A stretch of DNA of 64,000 nucleotides from Coturnix japonica (GCF_001577835.2 NC_029529.1:12721380-12785379); one strand, 5' to 3'; numbered from the stretch's first letter, positions 29,201 to 39,029 are shown. A program made the numbers and translations. Notes: generated from the letters alone by a model not told the origin.

Positions 29201-32200
29201 ATGGAAACTTCTGCTCGTGAAGTTTGTCCTCTAAGCATCAGTTATTCAGCTGAATACACACAACAGATATGCTCTTATTAAGGATTATATTTTACCCTGC
29301 AAAATCAGTTTTCTGTTGTGCTTACAGGAACTGATTCGTAATAAACTGATCATTTAATACATCACAAATCGTACAGCAGCAATGCACATGGAAAGCAACA
29401 ATCGCACACATTAACACGTACCTTTTATTTATCTCCCTGTTTTCCGTCACCTCAAATTCAATCAATGTTTCTTGAAGATTCTGAGTCCGAGCGCAGAGTT
29501 CCTCGTGCAGCTGCGCAGCATCCAGGCAGAACAAGGCCAGAGGGACAGTGACCCGCAGGGAAGCAATCTCCCTTTTCAGTTCTGCTAAGCTGTCGATCTT
29601 CTACAAATGGAAAACAATAGATTTGTTGTTTGTCCTTCAAGCTCACAGACAAAAGATGCTAAACAACAAGTAATTAATTACCAGTGAGGAAACAGGGCTG
29701 AAATTTTTGCACAGCCCTATGGAGTAAGGGACTATGTAAATTGAGATGAATATCCAGCTGATCCCAAGGGTAAAACAAAGCACCTGAATGGAAACTCTTC
29801 AAAATAGCAATGCACGAGGACTGCTCCAGAAGTAATGCCTCACCATGCAGCTCATGGTGGTGACTGTTGAAAAGCAGTGTTTTGTAGCTGAGCAATTGCT
29901 CTATCAAATAGCATTACTGTGCTACTGGTATCTGTTGTAGATTCCATGGGAAACTACAGAGGCACTACCATGGGGAGAGGAGGCACTACTTTTGGAGCGA
30001 GCTACAGGTATGATGTGTTTGCTGACAGTCGCTGTGCGTTCATACAGCAGTTATTACCTCTCTTAAAGCTTCTAAGGATGGAGCCCCATTCAGGAAATCT
30101 GTAACATCTTGCCGTGCACTGTTGTTCAAAAGATGGTTGTATTTCCGGTATGTGTTTAAATACCTTGAACACAGGAGATGACAAAAACAAACAAGCTCCA
30201 ATGGGAAGTTCTGTTATAGCAAGAAACAAATGGGCTCATACTGTTTAATGCTGGAGTCAAATAGACCGGTGTAGTTAGGACTACGAGAATGTGATGGGCA
30301 AAAGAGCCGGCGGACAGAACTAACCTCTGTGGACCAAACACGTTGCTCTCAAAGATCTCTTTGAGTTTCTTTATATACTCTGCAAACAACGGTTCTTCCG
30401 GTCTGACTGTGCTGAGAGTGAGGTCATCTCTCTTCAGTTGTGGAAAGAGAATTCTTTCTACCTAAAGGGAATCATTGCAAATGATGTGAGAGCGTTAACA
30501 CAGAACACAGATCCTTATATGTGACCCTCACTGGCACAGTGCGTATGACAGTTTTCTGCCTCACTGGTAACCTTTTATACCACGTCTTTTAACTGGCATT
30601 GCACGTTATAAGGAGCTGCAATGTATGCAGTACCTTTGGAAGCTCCTCAGCACTTTGCAGGATCTCCCTGAAGCACAGACTGATGGAATCCCAACATTCT
30701 TTCAAAGGCGGCTCAAAGATAATCTTGGGTTCGTCCACAATGAGTTCGACAGTCAGTATTTGAGGTAAAAAGAACTGCATCTCCTGATAAGGTTCTGCAA
30801 AATCACTCCCACCCTAGGGGAGAAGGAAGAAAATTGCCAAATAAATCAATTGTAACAGAATCTCTTGCAGTCTGACATTCATTATCAGAATTAAATGCAC
30901 TGCTTGAAATAATACAGGGCACTCATCTGGCATAGACGGGGACACCGCACTCAAGTCCTCCCTGTGAAGGATTATGTGCGCAGCTGTGCACTTCTGATGT
31001 GAAAGAGGGTTTTTGTGCACCTTTATGGGAACATTTTGGCCAGGTCAAGGTCAAGGCAAATAAAACTGAAAAACACCACTAAGAAATGCACATCTGCTCG
31101 TGATGGAGTCGAAAAATGTTCCAGTTGATCATAACCCCAGGCCTGCAAAATCCCTATTTCTGTGCTATTAGTTCTTCACTCTTCAAAAAACATCCACTGT
31201 GGAGGAACGTTGCTCTGAAGGGCTCAGCCCTACTGCAGTCAGGCTAAAGCTATCTGAGCGCTTCAGCCTTCCCAGGGCATTACGTCCTGTGACTGTGAGT
31301 CACCAGCCCCACAAACCCTGGGAGCTGCCGGCAGAGCTGCCCCTCCCAGCACACACCTCGTGCACCATGAAAAACCTGAGAAGGTCCTCCAAGGAGCCAA
31401 GAACCATCTGGCGGAGCTGCAACGACATGAGAGTCGCCACTGAGCTGAAGTAGCCCTCAATTTGCTGGGGTGAATCGCAGCCTTTTCCAGGAGCAAACTG
31501 AATCCACTTCATTCTCTCCTCACGTAAAATGGATGCACAAGTTGGGATCCACCTAAAGGAAAACAATGCAATCAAAGTTTTTAAAAGCTTCTCAGGCTTC
31601 CTTTGAAATCTAAGCTGGAAATCACCCAAAGAATGAGCATAATCCAAAAAGCGAGCAAAGAATTGATAACTAGATGTCAGACTAAACTGCATCTGCCACC
31701 GTTTGGGGAAACATCACCTTTTAAGGTAAAAAACATTTGTTATCACAGGTCCCTAACACCAGTTTAAGTGAATATGAAATAAATGAAACACTGGTGACAA
31801 ATTATCAGCATTAAATGGGAGCTCTGAGATCCTGATGGCAGAACCAAGTCACCTACCAGCACATCACCTCTTTACACAGATTTCCATGCTGAAAAGGCCG
31901 GTTCTGGTCACAACTCCTGAACACAGGGCAGGTTTCACCTCCCTTCCCCCAGCTTCCTGCCCACCCAGTCAGTTCATTGCTCTGCTCTGAGCACCCTCAT
32001 GGTCCCAGCTGCTCTTCCAGCATCCAGGTGCTTTCCCCTATGCCTCATTTTCCCCGTTGTTTCAGGTGCCATCTCAGCCACCCTTTGACACAGTCAGGGC
32101 TTAATGAGGATTCTCCGTGAGCTGAAGCTAGAAGCAGCTTTTAAAAGGAAACACGTCTAAGCACAGACTTCTTTTCTCTGTTTCCTTTGTGAGCAGCACG

Positions 32201-35200
32201 GGTTAACTGAATCGAGCAGGTTCACCCCAAAGCAAAATGAGGCGGGTTAGTGTCAGATTGGGCAAACATTCACACCCTGCAGGAAATACCGATAGTCCAA
32301 AAGCTTCCAAGTTCATTCCAGACCTACGGGAATAAATAAGCTGATTTACCTTTACAATTATACACTGTAAAACGGGTGCAAAGCTGTAAAATAAATTCAG
32401 ACATGCACTGCCCAGCAGCACTCTGCATTTCTAACACTCTGAAATATTAATTGGTTGGACTTCCTCACAGACGGCAGTGAATGGGCCCGTGGTTTTGGGT
32501 GGGTCCATTTCACAAACCATTGCACAGACAGCACGGAAACTTCTAGAACCATCGGTGCCATCCGCCAAGAACAGGGTTCCTGCTGCCTCAGCACGCGGGG
32601 ACTTGCGGGGAAACACTCCTGCAAACTAAGGGCGTCGTGCACTGCCAGCAACGTGGCGCTGGCTCAGAACGGGCTGTTCACTGCTGCACTCAGTGAGAAC
32701 CGCGCACTGCACTGTACCTCGTGGGGATCTGGAACACGGACCTAAGGACCTTCATCCAGCAAATGAAACCCGTAGGAGTGGAAACTGATTAATCACGTTC
32801 TCATTTACACTAAATCAGGACTCTAACGCTTCTACACAGGTTAAATTTTCTGCTACTTTTGTCGTAAGTCAAAACCGAACCGTGCAGCCCCACGATCCGG
32901 CCGCAGGCACCGACCTGTTGCGGAGCAGGCCGTGAGCTTCCTCGCAGTGCCGGCGAACCGTGTCCACGAACACGGCGGGCGGCAGCGGCATCTCCCCAGC
33001 GCGGAGATCGGCGGTGCGAACAAACCTGACGCCGCTGAACCTGCGGGGAGCGAACAGCGCTTCAAGGACGGACCTCCATTAACAGACCAACACCCACAGC
33101 GGTAACATCGGGAGGGCTGGTGTTAGCTGTGCTTAGAAGGTCGTTCCTCGTTGGTTACGCAAGTCACCGCCAACTCGTCCAGCGAGTGCATCTGAGCAGC
33201 CTTCATTTGGCTGTTTGCTCCGTTGTCCCTTGCAGTTGCAAACATAAGCGCAGCTTCGCAAGTTTCCTTTGGCATTTTCCAGGTTTCCACTTCCGTTAAT
33301 TTTTGCTAAAACGTTCTGATTATTTCTTGTATTTTATCTGGATTTAGTGAACGCAGACAGAGCACCCGGAACGACACCTCCTGCTCCTGCCCCACGTTAA
33401 CGGTGAAAAGCACCGACCCCGGGCAGCCTCGAGGAGAAAAAACCCGACAACTACATTTCATCAACATTTAAATAGTAAAATAGAGGTGCCATGGTTACTA
33501 ACCGCCCTATTTAACACCCCCAGAAAACACGCCTCAGTTTTCCAGAGTCCCCAGAGCAACGTCCAGCTCCAGACACGTGCAACAGACCGGATCACAGCAG
33601 AGCTGGAAGCTTTTCCTTTCCTTAGCTCAGGAATAACGGGGAGAATTCCACAGTACTGATTTACTGAGCACCCAGCCTTAACTTCGGGACAACACGTTTT
33701 TATCTGACAGGGGACGACACAGCACTGAGTCTCCTCACTGACATTCAGAGGCTGCAGGAAACAACCATTCCAAGGCCGAGATTCCTGCAGGCTCTGAAAA
33801 TAAAACAGCCTTCAGGAAACAGAGGACGGGTTTTGTCATCCTCTGGAGCTCTGCAGCATCAGTCAGCATTCAAAGCCATTCAAAATGAACATACTCAGTT
33901 TAACTGTGATTTCTTACTCAGAAAGCCAGAGCTGATGTAAGGTGTGCATCAGTGGGTTCACAACAAACAGGCTGCTTTCATTCCAGCTTTTTGCCTCTTT
34001 GTAAGAGCTGTGCCATGGGACGGGCGCCCGGATGACTCTCACGGGAAAAGGGCGCGGGGTGCTTCCAATCAGGACTCGCTGCCTCTCAGCTGGATCCATC
34101 AGGATGTAATCAACTAGAATAAACCAGACGTGTATTGAAGTGAGATCGCATTCACGGTCATACCTTCAGATGACAACACGGTCTCTCCATAGTTCATACA
34201 GCACGGAATTCTTCACTTCAAACTTGTGCACTGCCATGCAGTCACTTGCAAGTTCTTACAGTGAAATACAGCACAATAATCATCAGCCCTTAAGTGAAAT
34301 CTGGGGGAGGTGCAGCCAAGTTCCACCCCTCCTGGGAGCACAACAGAATGACCTTCACCTGTGCTCCCACAGCTGACCCATCACTTGCCCCAGATGGTTA
34401 ATCAGAGGTTCAGGCTGCGATCAGGTTTCCCATACAACCCTCCACCGTGCTAAGAACAGAAAGCAGATTTGCTTTCCAAGTGCAACAGTTTACATACACT
34501 AAATCAATATGAGATTATGAATCTTACCAATGGCTTTCATGAGGCTGATACGATAGTCTTCCTTAACCTCTACTTTTAAACCCACAAGCAACTTCTCCAG
34601 ACAGGGGTTAGCAAGAATAGGAGTTGGAATTAGCTTTAAAATTACGTTCATCACTTCCTGATCCTGAGGTGCCAGCATGTCCTCCCGCACCGCGTTGTGC
34701 ACATAGTGCCAGTACCGCTACAAAGCAATGTGTAAAAGGTTATGCCTGTTGTAGGAAGTGTCCAGCAGACAATGAATCACCATAGAATGGCCTGGGCTGA
34801 AAAGGACCATGATGCTCATCCAGTTCCAACCCCCTGCTGTGTGCAGGGTCACCAACCAGCAGCCCAGGCTGCCCAGAGCCACATCCCGCCTGGCCTTGAA
34901 TGCCTGCAGGGATGGGGCATCCACAGCCTCCTTGGGCAACCTGTGAACAGTGCGTCACCACCCTCGGGGGGAAAAACTTCCTCCTCAGATCCAACCTGAA
35001 CCTCCCCTGTCTCAGTTTAAAGGGAAGCAAAACTAAACAGCAGTTTGCTAAATATTCCTATCTGCATCTCCTAAACCCCAGGCACTGCGTTCTTTTCTCA
35101 GCTCCATTTAACACGGAGTTTACTGACATAATGCTGTCTATGTGCTGCTGCTCCTGCCTTCCAAAGGGAAATGAACAGAAAATACCTCTATGTCATCTCC

Positions 35201-37903
35201 TGAAGGTGACTCTTCTCGCTTATTCATCTCCTCCTCATGTGAGAGCATGACAACAAACTGCTCTTCTGGAGTCAGCGGCTGGTCGTGACACACAGCACCT
35301 AATGGCCCATGAGCAGCTACACACAGAGAAACGGGATCCAGACTGCACAGCCCCGCGGTACTTCTGAAACAAAGCACAGGTCTGGTGAGCAAGGAACCTT
35401 CAGTGGATGCTCAAATCAAATGATGCGCCGCTGCCCTGAGGACAAACGTGGACCACGATGAAGGACTTCAGGTGGTTCTCTTCCCAAAATCTTAACAATC
35501 TCACCCAAAGCTCAGATTGGCTCATTTGCAAATATAGGTGGGTCACTCCAGAAGTAATGACTCCGTTTCCATGGGAACAGCAATAGATACAAAGAGCACA
35601 ATAACACCATCTGATAGAGCAAACTGTCACCTACAAAACACCGTTTTTCAGTGCGGCCACCACCATTAGCTCTGCATCACCAGCAACTAACAAGAGCTCC
35701 ATGCCACGCTCATACAGATCTGCAGCAGCAGAGCTGAGCCACAGCTGCTGCCATCACTGCTGAAATACAGCACCTCCCCCTCACTGCACCAACAGCCTCC
35801 GCTGGGTCTGCACAGTCACAGGTGTCGAGTCCGTTACTGTGAGAGGGGGGCACTGCCAGCCCACTGATGGCTTGAATGCACTCTGCCACGAAGAACTGAA
35901 AGGTGCTGGCTTAGAACACAGTAGAACATCAGCACACACCTTTTTGTACAGGCTTAACATCTCACGCTCTAAGCACATCGCATCCTCCAAGCCAAAAGAA
36001 AACCAAAGTACAACTCAAGTGACAAGAATGGCTGTGATTCTGTGTGCTGTTACACCATTAGTAGAACATTACCTGTCGGAACCACCTGGACCTCCTGGAG
36101 CAGTTTTGAGCCTCTTCCTGGCAGGCTCCGAATCTTTTAGAGCTTTAAGCACCAGTTAAGAAAACAACATACGTATATATTTTGCAAACACTGATGCAAA
36201 TCAGAGCTAAGCACGCGGGGAACCTCGCTGAGGTCCAGGGCTCAGCCCTGCAGTGTCAGTGCCGACCCAGCCCTCTGCACAGGTCACCTTTTCTGCCCCA
36301 CTCTTTTGAATTTCAGAGCAGTTCAATAGGATGCACCGTTCCAAAAAATGGGAAAAGTACAAATTCTTACCAGGTGCACAGACAGAAAGGGTCACTTTGC
36401 CAGATGATGCTCAGACAGACAAGGAACACAACAAACAAGGCTAAGCCAACAGATTCAAATACAGATACACGGTGCAGCTGCCTTCCGCCCTGCTGGACCT
36501 GATGATGTTCTCGCTGCTGAAGAGGACATCAGTCTGTGAAGATTCTTCAGCTTTAAGTCCTGTGCAGTAGGACTGTAGTTATTAGCGATGGAGTCACTGG
36601 GGCTTCGGTGGTAACTCTGTTCTTTGTATGGAACTGCCAAGGTCCATGATGCTTCTTGCAGCAAACGAGGATAACCTCTGTTCTTAAGGACATGCTGAAA
36701 TGGGAGAGGGAAGAAAAGCCACAGTTCTACACAGCACCATGATTTTAATTCTTCTCAGTGCTAGAACAGGGTAACAAATCGAGCAGTACTGTGGGCAAAT
36801 GCACAAGTCTGACTCAGTGTACTCCAAAGACTCATTTCTTTTAGATCTGAATCTTTCAGAGCAATCTACATAGTCCACATCACGGTTCCTAAACTTATTC
36901 TTCTAAACTCCTCTTTAGCTTCTGCTTCCATATTACAGCTGGTTTCATGCTTTTTTGCTTAGTTGGAATGACACAGACATACTTTTACTGCCTATTTTCC
37001 TCTCTTTACAACACAGCATTACCGTAATCAGTTCCAGGTGTTTCTCAGAGCAGCATTCTAAGCACAATACCGACACCCCACCTTTGTTCCCTTGTTTCTT
37101 TTGCCTGTTCCTTAGAAGCTGCAGTTCAGCTTATCTGGCATTTTGTGCCCTCTGAGAGGACTGCCTTAAAGCACCTGGTTTCCACTTGTCCTACAGATGC
37201 AGCTTTATCAGTGTTTCTCAGATGAGGAGCAGTGAGGCTGCTGATGGAAGAAATGCCGCCCCCTCTTCCTCCTCCCAGCAACGCTGGCACAAGTGATTTA
37301 TTTGTGCACCAGCCCATTCAGACCAATGCTGCCCTGCACAGCTCTCAGCTGCTTCTGGACCGTCATTTGGATTCAGCTTTTTGTGCACCGCTATTAAGTG
37401 TTAATGTGGCCAAATAAAGGAAATAAACCACAACCTGTTTGGAAGGAAAATATTTTTAATCCAAAAATTCAACCGCAAATAATAAGGAACCGTATATATA
37501 ATGAACTGATATTAACTGGTTTAATGACCAAATAATAACAGAAGGTGGAACAACACTCCCTTAAGTAAGAGCAGCACTAATAAAATACCCAACCACCTGC
37601 TCAGCACTTCACAGCGGCAGTTCATGTACATTTCCCTGTCCTTAACTCACACTGTGCCTTGGGCCTGGTAACACAGAGCCTAAAACAAGAGCTCGTTCTC
37701 ACACAGCCCCTGTGTCACTTTGATTATATAGTAGTGTATTGTGTGTTAATGTCCCAGCACATGGAACCAGCATCTTCAGAGTCCTCAACAACATCCCAGC
37801 ACAAGTAACAGAAATCTGAAAATCACGTGAGTGCTCCATAGTCCCTGCAGGAAGAACTCACCCATTCCCTGCAGGAAGAACTCACCCTCTCCATTGGCTT
37901 CAT
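98..37903 (-). CDS. DNAH3: Dynein axonemal heavy chain 3, 5' 51 coding exons (3' end outside window)
   Basis: Motor subunit of an inner dynein arm: it hydrolyses ATP to slide axonemal doublet microtubules in cilia and sperm tails. Coding exons in gene order: 37886-37903, 36499-36694, 36073-36142, 35186-35363, 34528-34717, 33918-34113, 32915-33040, 31357-31552, 30634-30813, 30325-30461, 30058-30163, 29422-29600, 28962-29146, 28206-28329, 27475-27628, 26937-27081, 26478-26689, 26122-26213, 25617-25731, 25169-25285, 24137-24316, 23737-23873, 22863-23064, 21920-22012, 21511-21621, 21145-21259, 20302-20500, 19059-19167, 18647-18760, 18299-18475, 17525-17616, 16891-17110, 16013-16147, 14824-14935, 14036-14277, 13324-13424, 13140-13245, 12223-12352, 11536-11763, 11110-11213, 10087-10381, 9476-9655, 8417-8540, 8181-8337, 7192-7335, 5905-6571, 5632-5797, 5111-5327, 4018-4200, 3046-3244, 98-2239. 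All 50 junctions keep frame without a stop, giving 3,432 codons. Human DNAH3 is about 4,116 aa, so roughly 690 residues (AAA6, C-terminal domain) are missing at the left edge. Assignment to DNAH3 rather than DNAH7/12 rests on close recalled similarity to human DNAH3 and on the neighbours LDAF1, ZP2, ANKS4B and CRYM. The first exon is the least certain part. Confidence 0.96.
3046..5327 (-). CDS. DNAH3: DNAH3 exons 48-50: stalk coiled coil 1 and start of microtubule-binding tip
   Basis: These exons encode residues 2519-2719. Exon 48 carries [17 protein letters not shown] and [14 protein letters not shown], the base of the antiparallel stalk. Exon 49 (4200-4018) is charged and alanine-rich with heptad spacing, the distal part of coiled coil 1. 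Exon 50 (3244-3046) holds [14 protein letters not shown] and [18 protein letters not shown]; the NPP-x-x-V motif lies in the microtubule-binding domain at the stalk tip. Register shifts between the two stalk helices pass signals from the ring to the tip. Introns here carry no obvious repeat. Confidence 0.96.
5632..7335 (-). CDS. DNAH3: DNAH3 exons 45-47: AAA4
   Basis: Exon 46 (6571-5905, 667 nt) encodes nearly all of AAA4, including the loop GIGGSGRQS at residues 2333-2341. The lysine of a classical Walker A is replaced by arginine, which is the family rule in axonemal dyneins rather than a lesion here. It also gives [13 protein letters not shown] and [20 protein letters not shown]. Exon 47 begins [20 protein letters not shown] and holds [11 protein letters not shown], an almost invariant dynein run. 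The exon 46 donor gtctgt is weak but fixed by the one-base overhang that forms the alanine codon with exon 47. Confidence 0.96.
6701..6790. repeat. Polypurine tract ending in G-runs in DNAH3 intron 45
   Basis: About 90 bp on the plus strand is almost pure A/G: A-rich (gaaaaaaagaaaaagaaa-like), then gtggaaggggggggtggggg. It is low-complexity sequence between exons 45 and 46, transcribed as a pyrimidine tract in the DNAH3 pre-mRNA. Confidence 0.8.
8181..11213 (-). CDS. DNAH3: DNAH3 exons 40-44: AAA3
   Basis: AAA3 gates the mechanical cycle. Exon 41 (10381-10087) carries the P-loop GPTGTGKS at residues 1973-1980 and ends inside the Walker B run VIFVDDLNMP, which is completed by exon 42 (9655-9476). 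Exon 42 also encodes [15 protein letters not shown], a hallmark of axonemal heavy chains. Exon 43 (8540-8417) is short and encodes [17 protein letters not shown]; it is followed after only 79 bp by exon 44, which holds [19 protein letters not shown]. The exon 40 donor is gtttac. Nucleotide-binding residues are intact. Confidence 0.95.
11536..16147 (-). CDS. DNAH3: DNAH3 exons 33-39: AAA2
   Basis: AAA2 binds nucleotide but is thought to be regulatory rather than a motor site. Exon 34 (14935-14824) encodes the P-loop GEPLGGKT at residues 1615-1622, with the invariant lysine and threonine kept. Exon 35 contains [18 protein letters not shown], the Walker B-like element, and ends at NKK. Exon 36 continues LCLMSGEII and ends with PATVSR, which joins CGMIYMDP of exon 37. 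Exon 38 is less conserved ([17 protein letters not shown]). The exon 33 donor is gttctt, away from the consensus, but phase and protein similarity both demand it. Confidence 0.94.
14936..16012. other. DNAH3 intron 33, no recognised content
   Basis: The stretch between exons 33 and 34 (1,077 bp) holds no repeat, RNA gene or convincing coding sequence that I can see. Short open frames occur on both strands but lack similarity or splice context. The same holds for introns 14278-14823, 17617-18298, 27629-28205 and 36695-37885. Confidence 0.6.
16891..20500 (-). CDS. DNAH3: DNAH3 exons 27-32: AAA1, main ATPase site
   Basis: AAA1 is the site whose ATP hydrolysis drives movement. Exon 28 (19167-19059) encodes the Walker A loop [10 protein letters not shown] at residues 1334-1343. 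Exon 29 (18760-18647) ends with the Walker B run [10 protein letters not shown], the acidic pair being D1386-E1387. Exon 30 carries [19 protein letters not shown], the sensor I region, and exon 31 [13 protein letters not shown]. Exon 32 gives [19 protein letters not shown], typical of the AAA1/AAA2 transition. All catalytic residues that can be recognised by eye are present, so this head should be an active ATPase. Confidence 0.97.
19697..19790. repeat. CTTGCACTG/CTTGCTCACTG minisatellite in DNAH3 intron 27
   Basis: About nine tandem copies mix a 9-mer (cttgcactg) and an 11-mer (cttgctcactg) over 94 bp. The rest of this 1.13-kb intron, between exons 27 and 28, shows no feature I recognise. 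Confidence 0.85.
21145..26689 (-). CDS. DNAH3: DNAH3 exons 17-26: linker (DHC_N2) region
   Basis: Residues about 794-1251 form the linker, the lever that swings over the AAA ring during the power stroke. Diagnostic runs are HWEQISEVVG (exon 17/18 junction), [16 protein letters not shown] (exon 19), [16 protein letters not shown] (exon 20), [17 protein letters not shown] (exon 21), [20 protein letters not shown] (exon 22/23 junction) and [14 protein letters not shown] (exon 25). The [18 protein letters not shown] block is among the most conserved in all axonemal dyneins and here falls across an intron of 672 bp (23065-23736). Exon 24 (22012-21920) uses an AAG acceptor rather than CAG. The similarity is continuous, so no exon is thought to be missing. 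Confidence 0.95.
22436..22490 (-). repeat. Old, diverged CR1 fragment in DNAH3 intron 23
   Basis: The run agaatcaccccagttagaaa then agacc...tccagtccaact resembles a degenerate CR1 tail in reverse orientation. It is short and strongly diverged, so the call is tentative. Confidence 0.45.
25517..25560 (-). repeat. Short CR1 tail fragment in DNAH3 intron 19
   Basis: Plus-strand text resembling cagaatcatggaatggtttg followed by ggctgggaaggacctttaag is the terminal CR1 signature in reverse orientation. Only about 45 bp remain. It lies about 55 bp from the 3' (donor) end of exon 19. Confidence 0.7.
26937..36694 (-). CDS. DNAH3: DNAH3 exons 2-16: N-terminal tail (residues about 7-793)
   Basis: Fifteen exons encode the tail that anchors the heavy chain in the inner arm and carries light-chain or actin partners. 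Exon 2 (36694-36499) holds [11 protein letters not shown] and [11 protein letters not shown], a short stretch recognisable from mammalian DNAH3. Exon 5 carries [13 protein letters not shown] and exon 6 [12 protein letters not shown], both strongly dynein-like. Exon 3 is short (23 residues), basic and glycine-rich, with a KRLK cluster. The exon 2 donor (gtccag) is weak; it was chosen because it alone leaves the one-base overhang that exon 3 needs. Exon 7 (33040-32915) is strikingly CpG-rich compared with its neighbours. No stop or frameshift was seen in this part. Confidence 0.88.
29820..30002. mobile_element. Internally deleted mariner element (MITE-like) in DNAH3 intron 11
   Basis: A unit of about 183 bp has inverted ends: ctgctccagaagtaatgcct at the left, and at the right gaggcactacttttggagcg, whose reverse complement is cgctccaaaagtagtgcctc. 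From memory these match the terminal repeat of the chicken mariner Galluhop/Mariner1_GG. The interior (from about 29850) read in reverse resembles the mariner fragment at 35541: atctacaacagatacc, atttgatagagcaattgctc, agctacaaaacact. The element therefore has both ends and little between them, and cannot encode a transposase. Its right end is about 55 bp from the exon 11 donor. Confidence 0.75.
31553..32914. other. DNAH3 intron 7, no recognised content
   Basis: This 1,362-bp intron lies between exon 8 and the CpG-rich exon 7. It becomes richer in CpG toward exon 7 (from about 32,450). No repeat family or second gene was recognised. The flanking intron 33041-33917 is likewise empty apart from AT-rich sequence. 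Confidence 0.55.
34777..35022 (-). repeat. CR1 LINE 3' fragment in DNAH3 intron 4
   Basis: The plus strand reads catagaatggcctgggctga, then a purine-rich lead, cagccc(a)ggctgccc, gatggggcatccacagcctc, and ends near cagtttaaag. This is the reverse complement of a CR1 3' end, so the element points along the minus strand. It is a truncated tail of about 245 bp, with 5' truncation as usual for CR1. It lies about 60 bp upstream, in gene sense, of the exon 5 acceptor. Divergence from the CR1 consensus looks moderate. Confidence 0.85.
35541..35815 (+). mobile_element. Mariner (Galluhop-like) DNA transposon fragment in DNAH3 intron 3
   Basis: It begins with a terminal-repeat-like run, cactccagaagtaatgactc, then tttccatgggaacagcaata, gatacaaagagcacaataac, tgatagagcaaactgtcacc and ccaccaccattagctctgca. 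This order matches one end of the avian mariner Galluhop as remembered, and matches the interior of the small element at 29820 read in reverse. Only one end (about 275 bp) is present; no transposase frame or second terminal repeat was seen. The exact family name needs a repeat-library match. Confidence 0.7.
37842..37889 (-). repeat. 24-bp tandem duplication carrying a splice donor at the DNAH3 start exon
   Basis: Two adjacent 24-bp units (37842-37865 and 37866-37889) share the core tccctgcaggaagaactcac. In gene sense each reads GTGAGTTCTTCCTGCAGGGA: a consensus donor followed at once by an acceptor-like pyrimidine run with CAG. The exon edge at 37886 sits in the right-hand unit, so the second donor (GT at 37861-37860) lies exactly 24 nt downstream. 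Confidence 0.85.
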
Positions 37904-37972
37904 TTTGCTTCGTCTTTCATCACTGCTTTGGTTCCTGGGAATGCTTTGGTGCTCCTCAGAGCAGTGAATACA
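37886..37972 (-). CDS. DNAH3: DNAH3 putative start exon (5' UTR plus first six codons)
   Basis: On the minus strand an acceptor (tttcag, ending at 37973) is followed by an 87-nt exon and a consensus GTGAGT donor at 37885-37880. The only in-frame ATG that works lies at 37903-37901, with A at -3, and encodes MKPMER. The exon ends in phase 0, which fits the next exon (36694 downwards, starting HVLKNRGYP). A noncoding exon or the transcription start must lie further upstream, probably in the GC-rich block at 39.1-40.1 kb. Dynein N-termini are poorly conserved, so this is inferred from splice signals and phase, not from similarity. A start in an unseen upstream exon that splices straight to 36694 is the main alternative. 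Confidence 0.5.
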
Positions 37973-39029
37973 CTGAAAACTGTGAACAACCAAAAAAACC
38001 AACCAGAGGGAACAAAGGATATCAAAGCAATCAGCCTCCTCACACAACACTGTCCCTTCCACCACCCCCCCCCCCAACATCCCATTCTGTCTTCCCCCCC
38101 TTGTCCTCCTCAAGCTCAGTTTCCACCTTAATCTTTCTAACTCCAGACACCTCAGGTCAGATTTTCACACCTGCCCCCTCCACCTCCCCCAGACCCAGGC
38201 TGCTCCCCACTGCTCCACCTTTCTATGGCACCAGTGACTCCAGGCCCCCAAAGGTGGTTTACAGCAGAAGTTTCCGCACATTAAATACCATGAGAAGCAG
38301 ACATGAGTCAAAACAAAGGGGGAAAGAGAAAGGTGTGTGTCCAGCAGGCCCCGTGCTTGCACTGAGTGCAGGAGCCATAGGACCCACAGCCCCCATTTCC
38401 CGTCCCTCTGCTGGGTGCACCCGTCCCGGCTCAGGGGTTTCTGACACTGGGATTTTTGGTGCTCACCTTCAGCGCGGTCACGGAGGTGCCAGGATGCCGG
38501 GATGTCCTGCACCCTCCACCCTCTGCAGAGCTGCACAGCCAGCCCTGCTCACAGTGTTGTGTGTTGTAGCTATGGAGACTCAGCTCTGGAATCAGTGAAC
38601 ACTGCACAGCTCTGCCCCACCTCAAAGCTTCCAGAACCCCAGACACATCCCAGAGACTCCAGCACTTGTATGAAAACGATGAAGTTTTTAATCATTCAGA
38701 ACCAAACACCCCAAAGACCCAAAGCCAACGGGACACCCGTATTCCCCATGTCCCCACACCGGTCCGTGTGGGTTTGTTTTCCAGCCGCAACTGTCAGCAC
38801 GTCCCAGTTAAAGCTCCCTTCCTTCCAGTATCAGCACAGACGGAGCTGTTACAGCCCAGCAGGGAGCCCAGAGCAGTTTCCCGGTGCCGGCCCTTGGCAG
38901 AGGCATTGCACACATTGCGCACCGAGCAACCCTGCCGTTCTGACCGCAGCTCTTCGGGAGCTGCTCATCCCACGTTCAGTAAAGCACGAGAACTGGACGG
39001 CCCTCACACCACGGCCCCCCCCACAACAT

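Noticed and set aside
37831-38598. 255-codon plus-strand open frame antisense to the DNAH3 start exon
   Set aside because: It begins at GTG, is proline/serine-rich low-complexity sequence, and has no similarity I can name.
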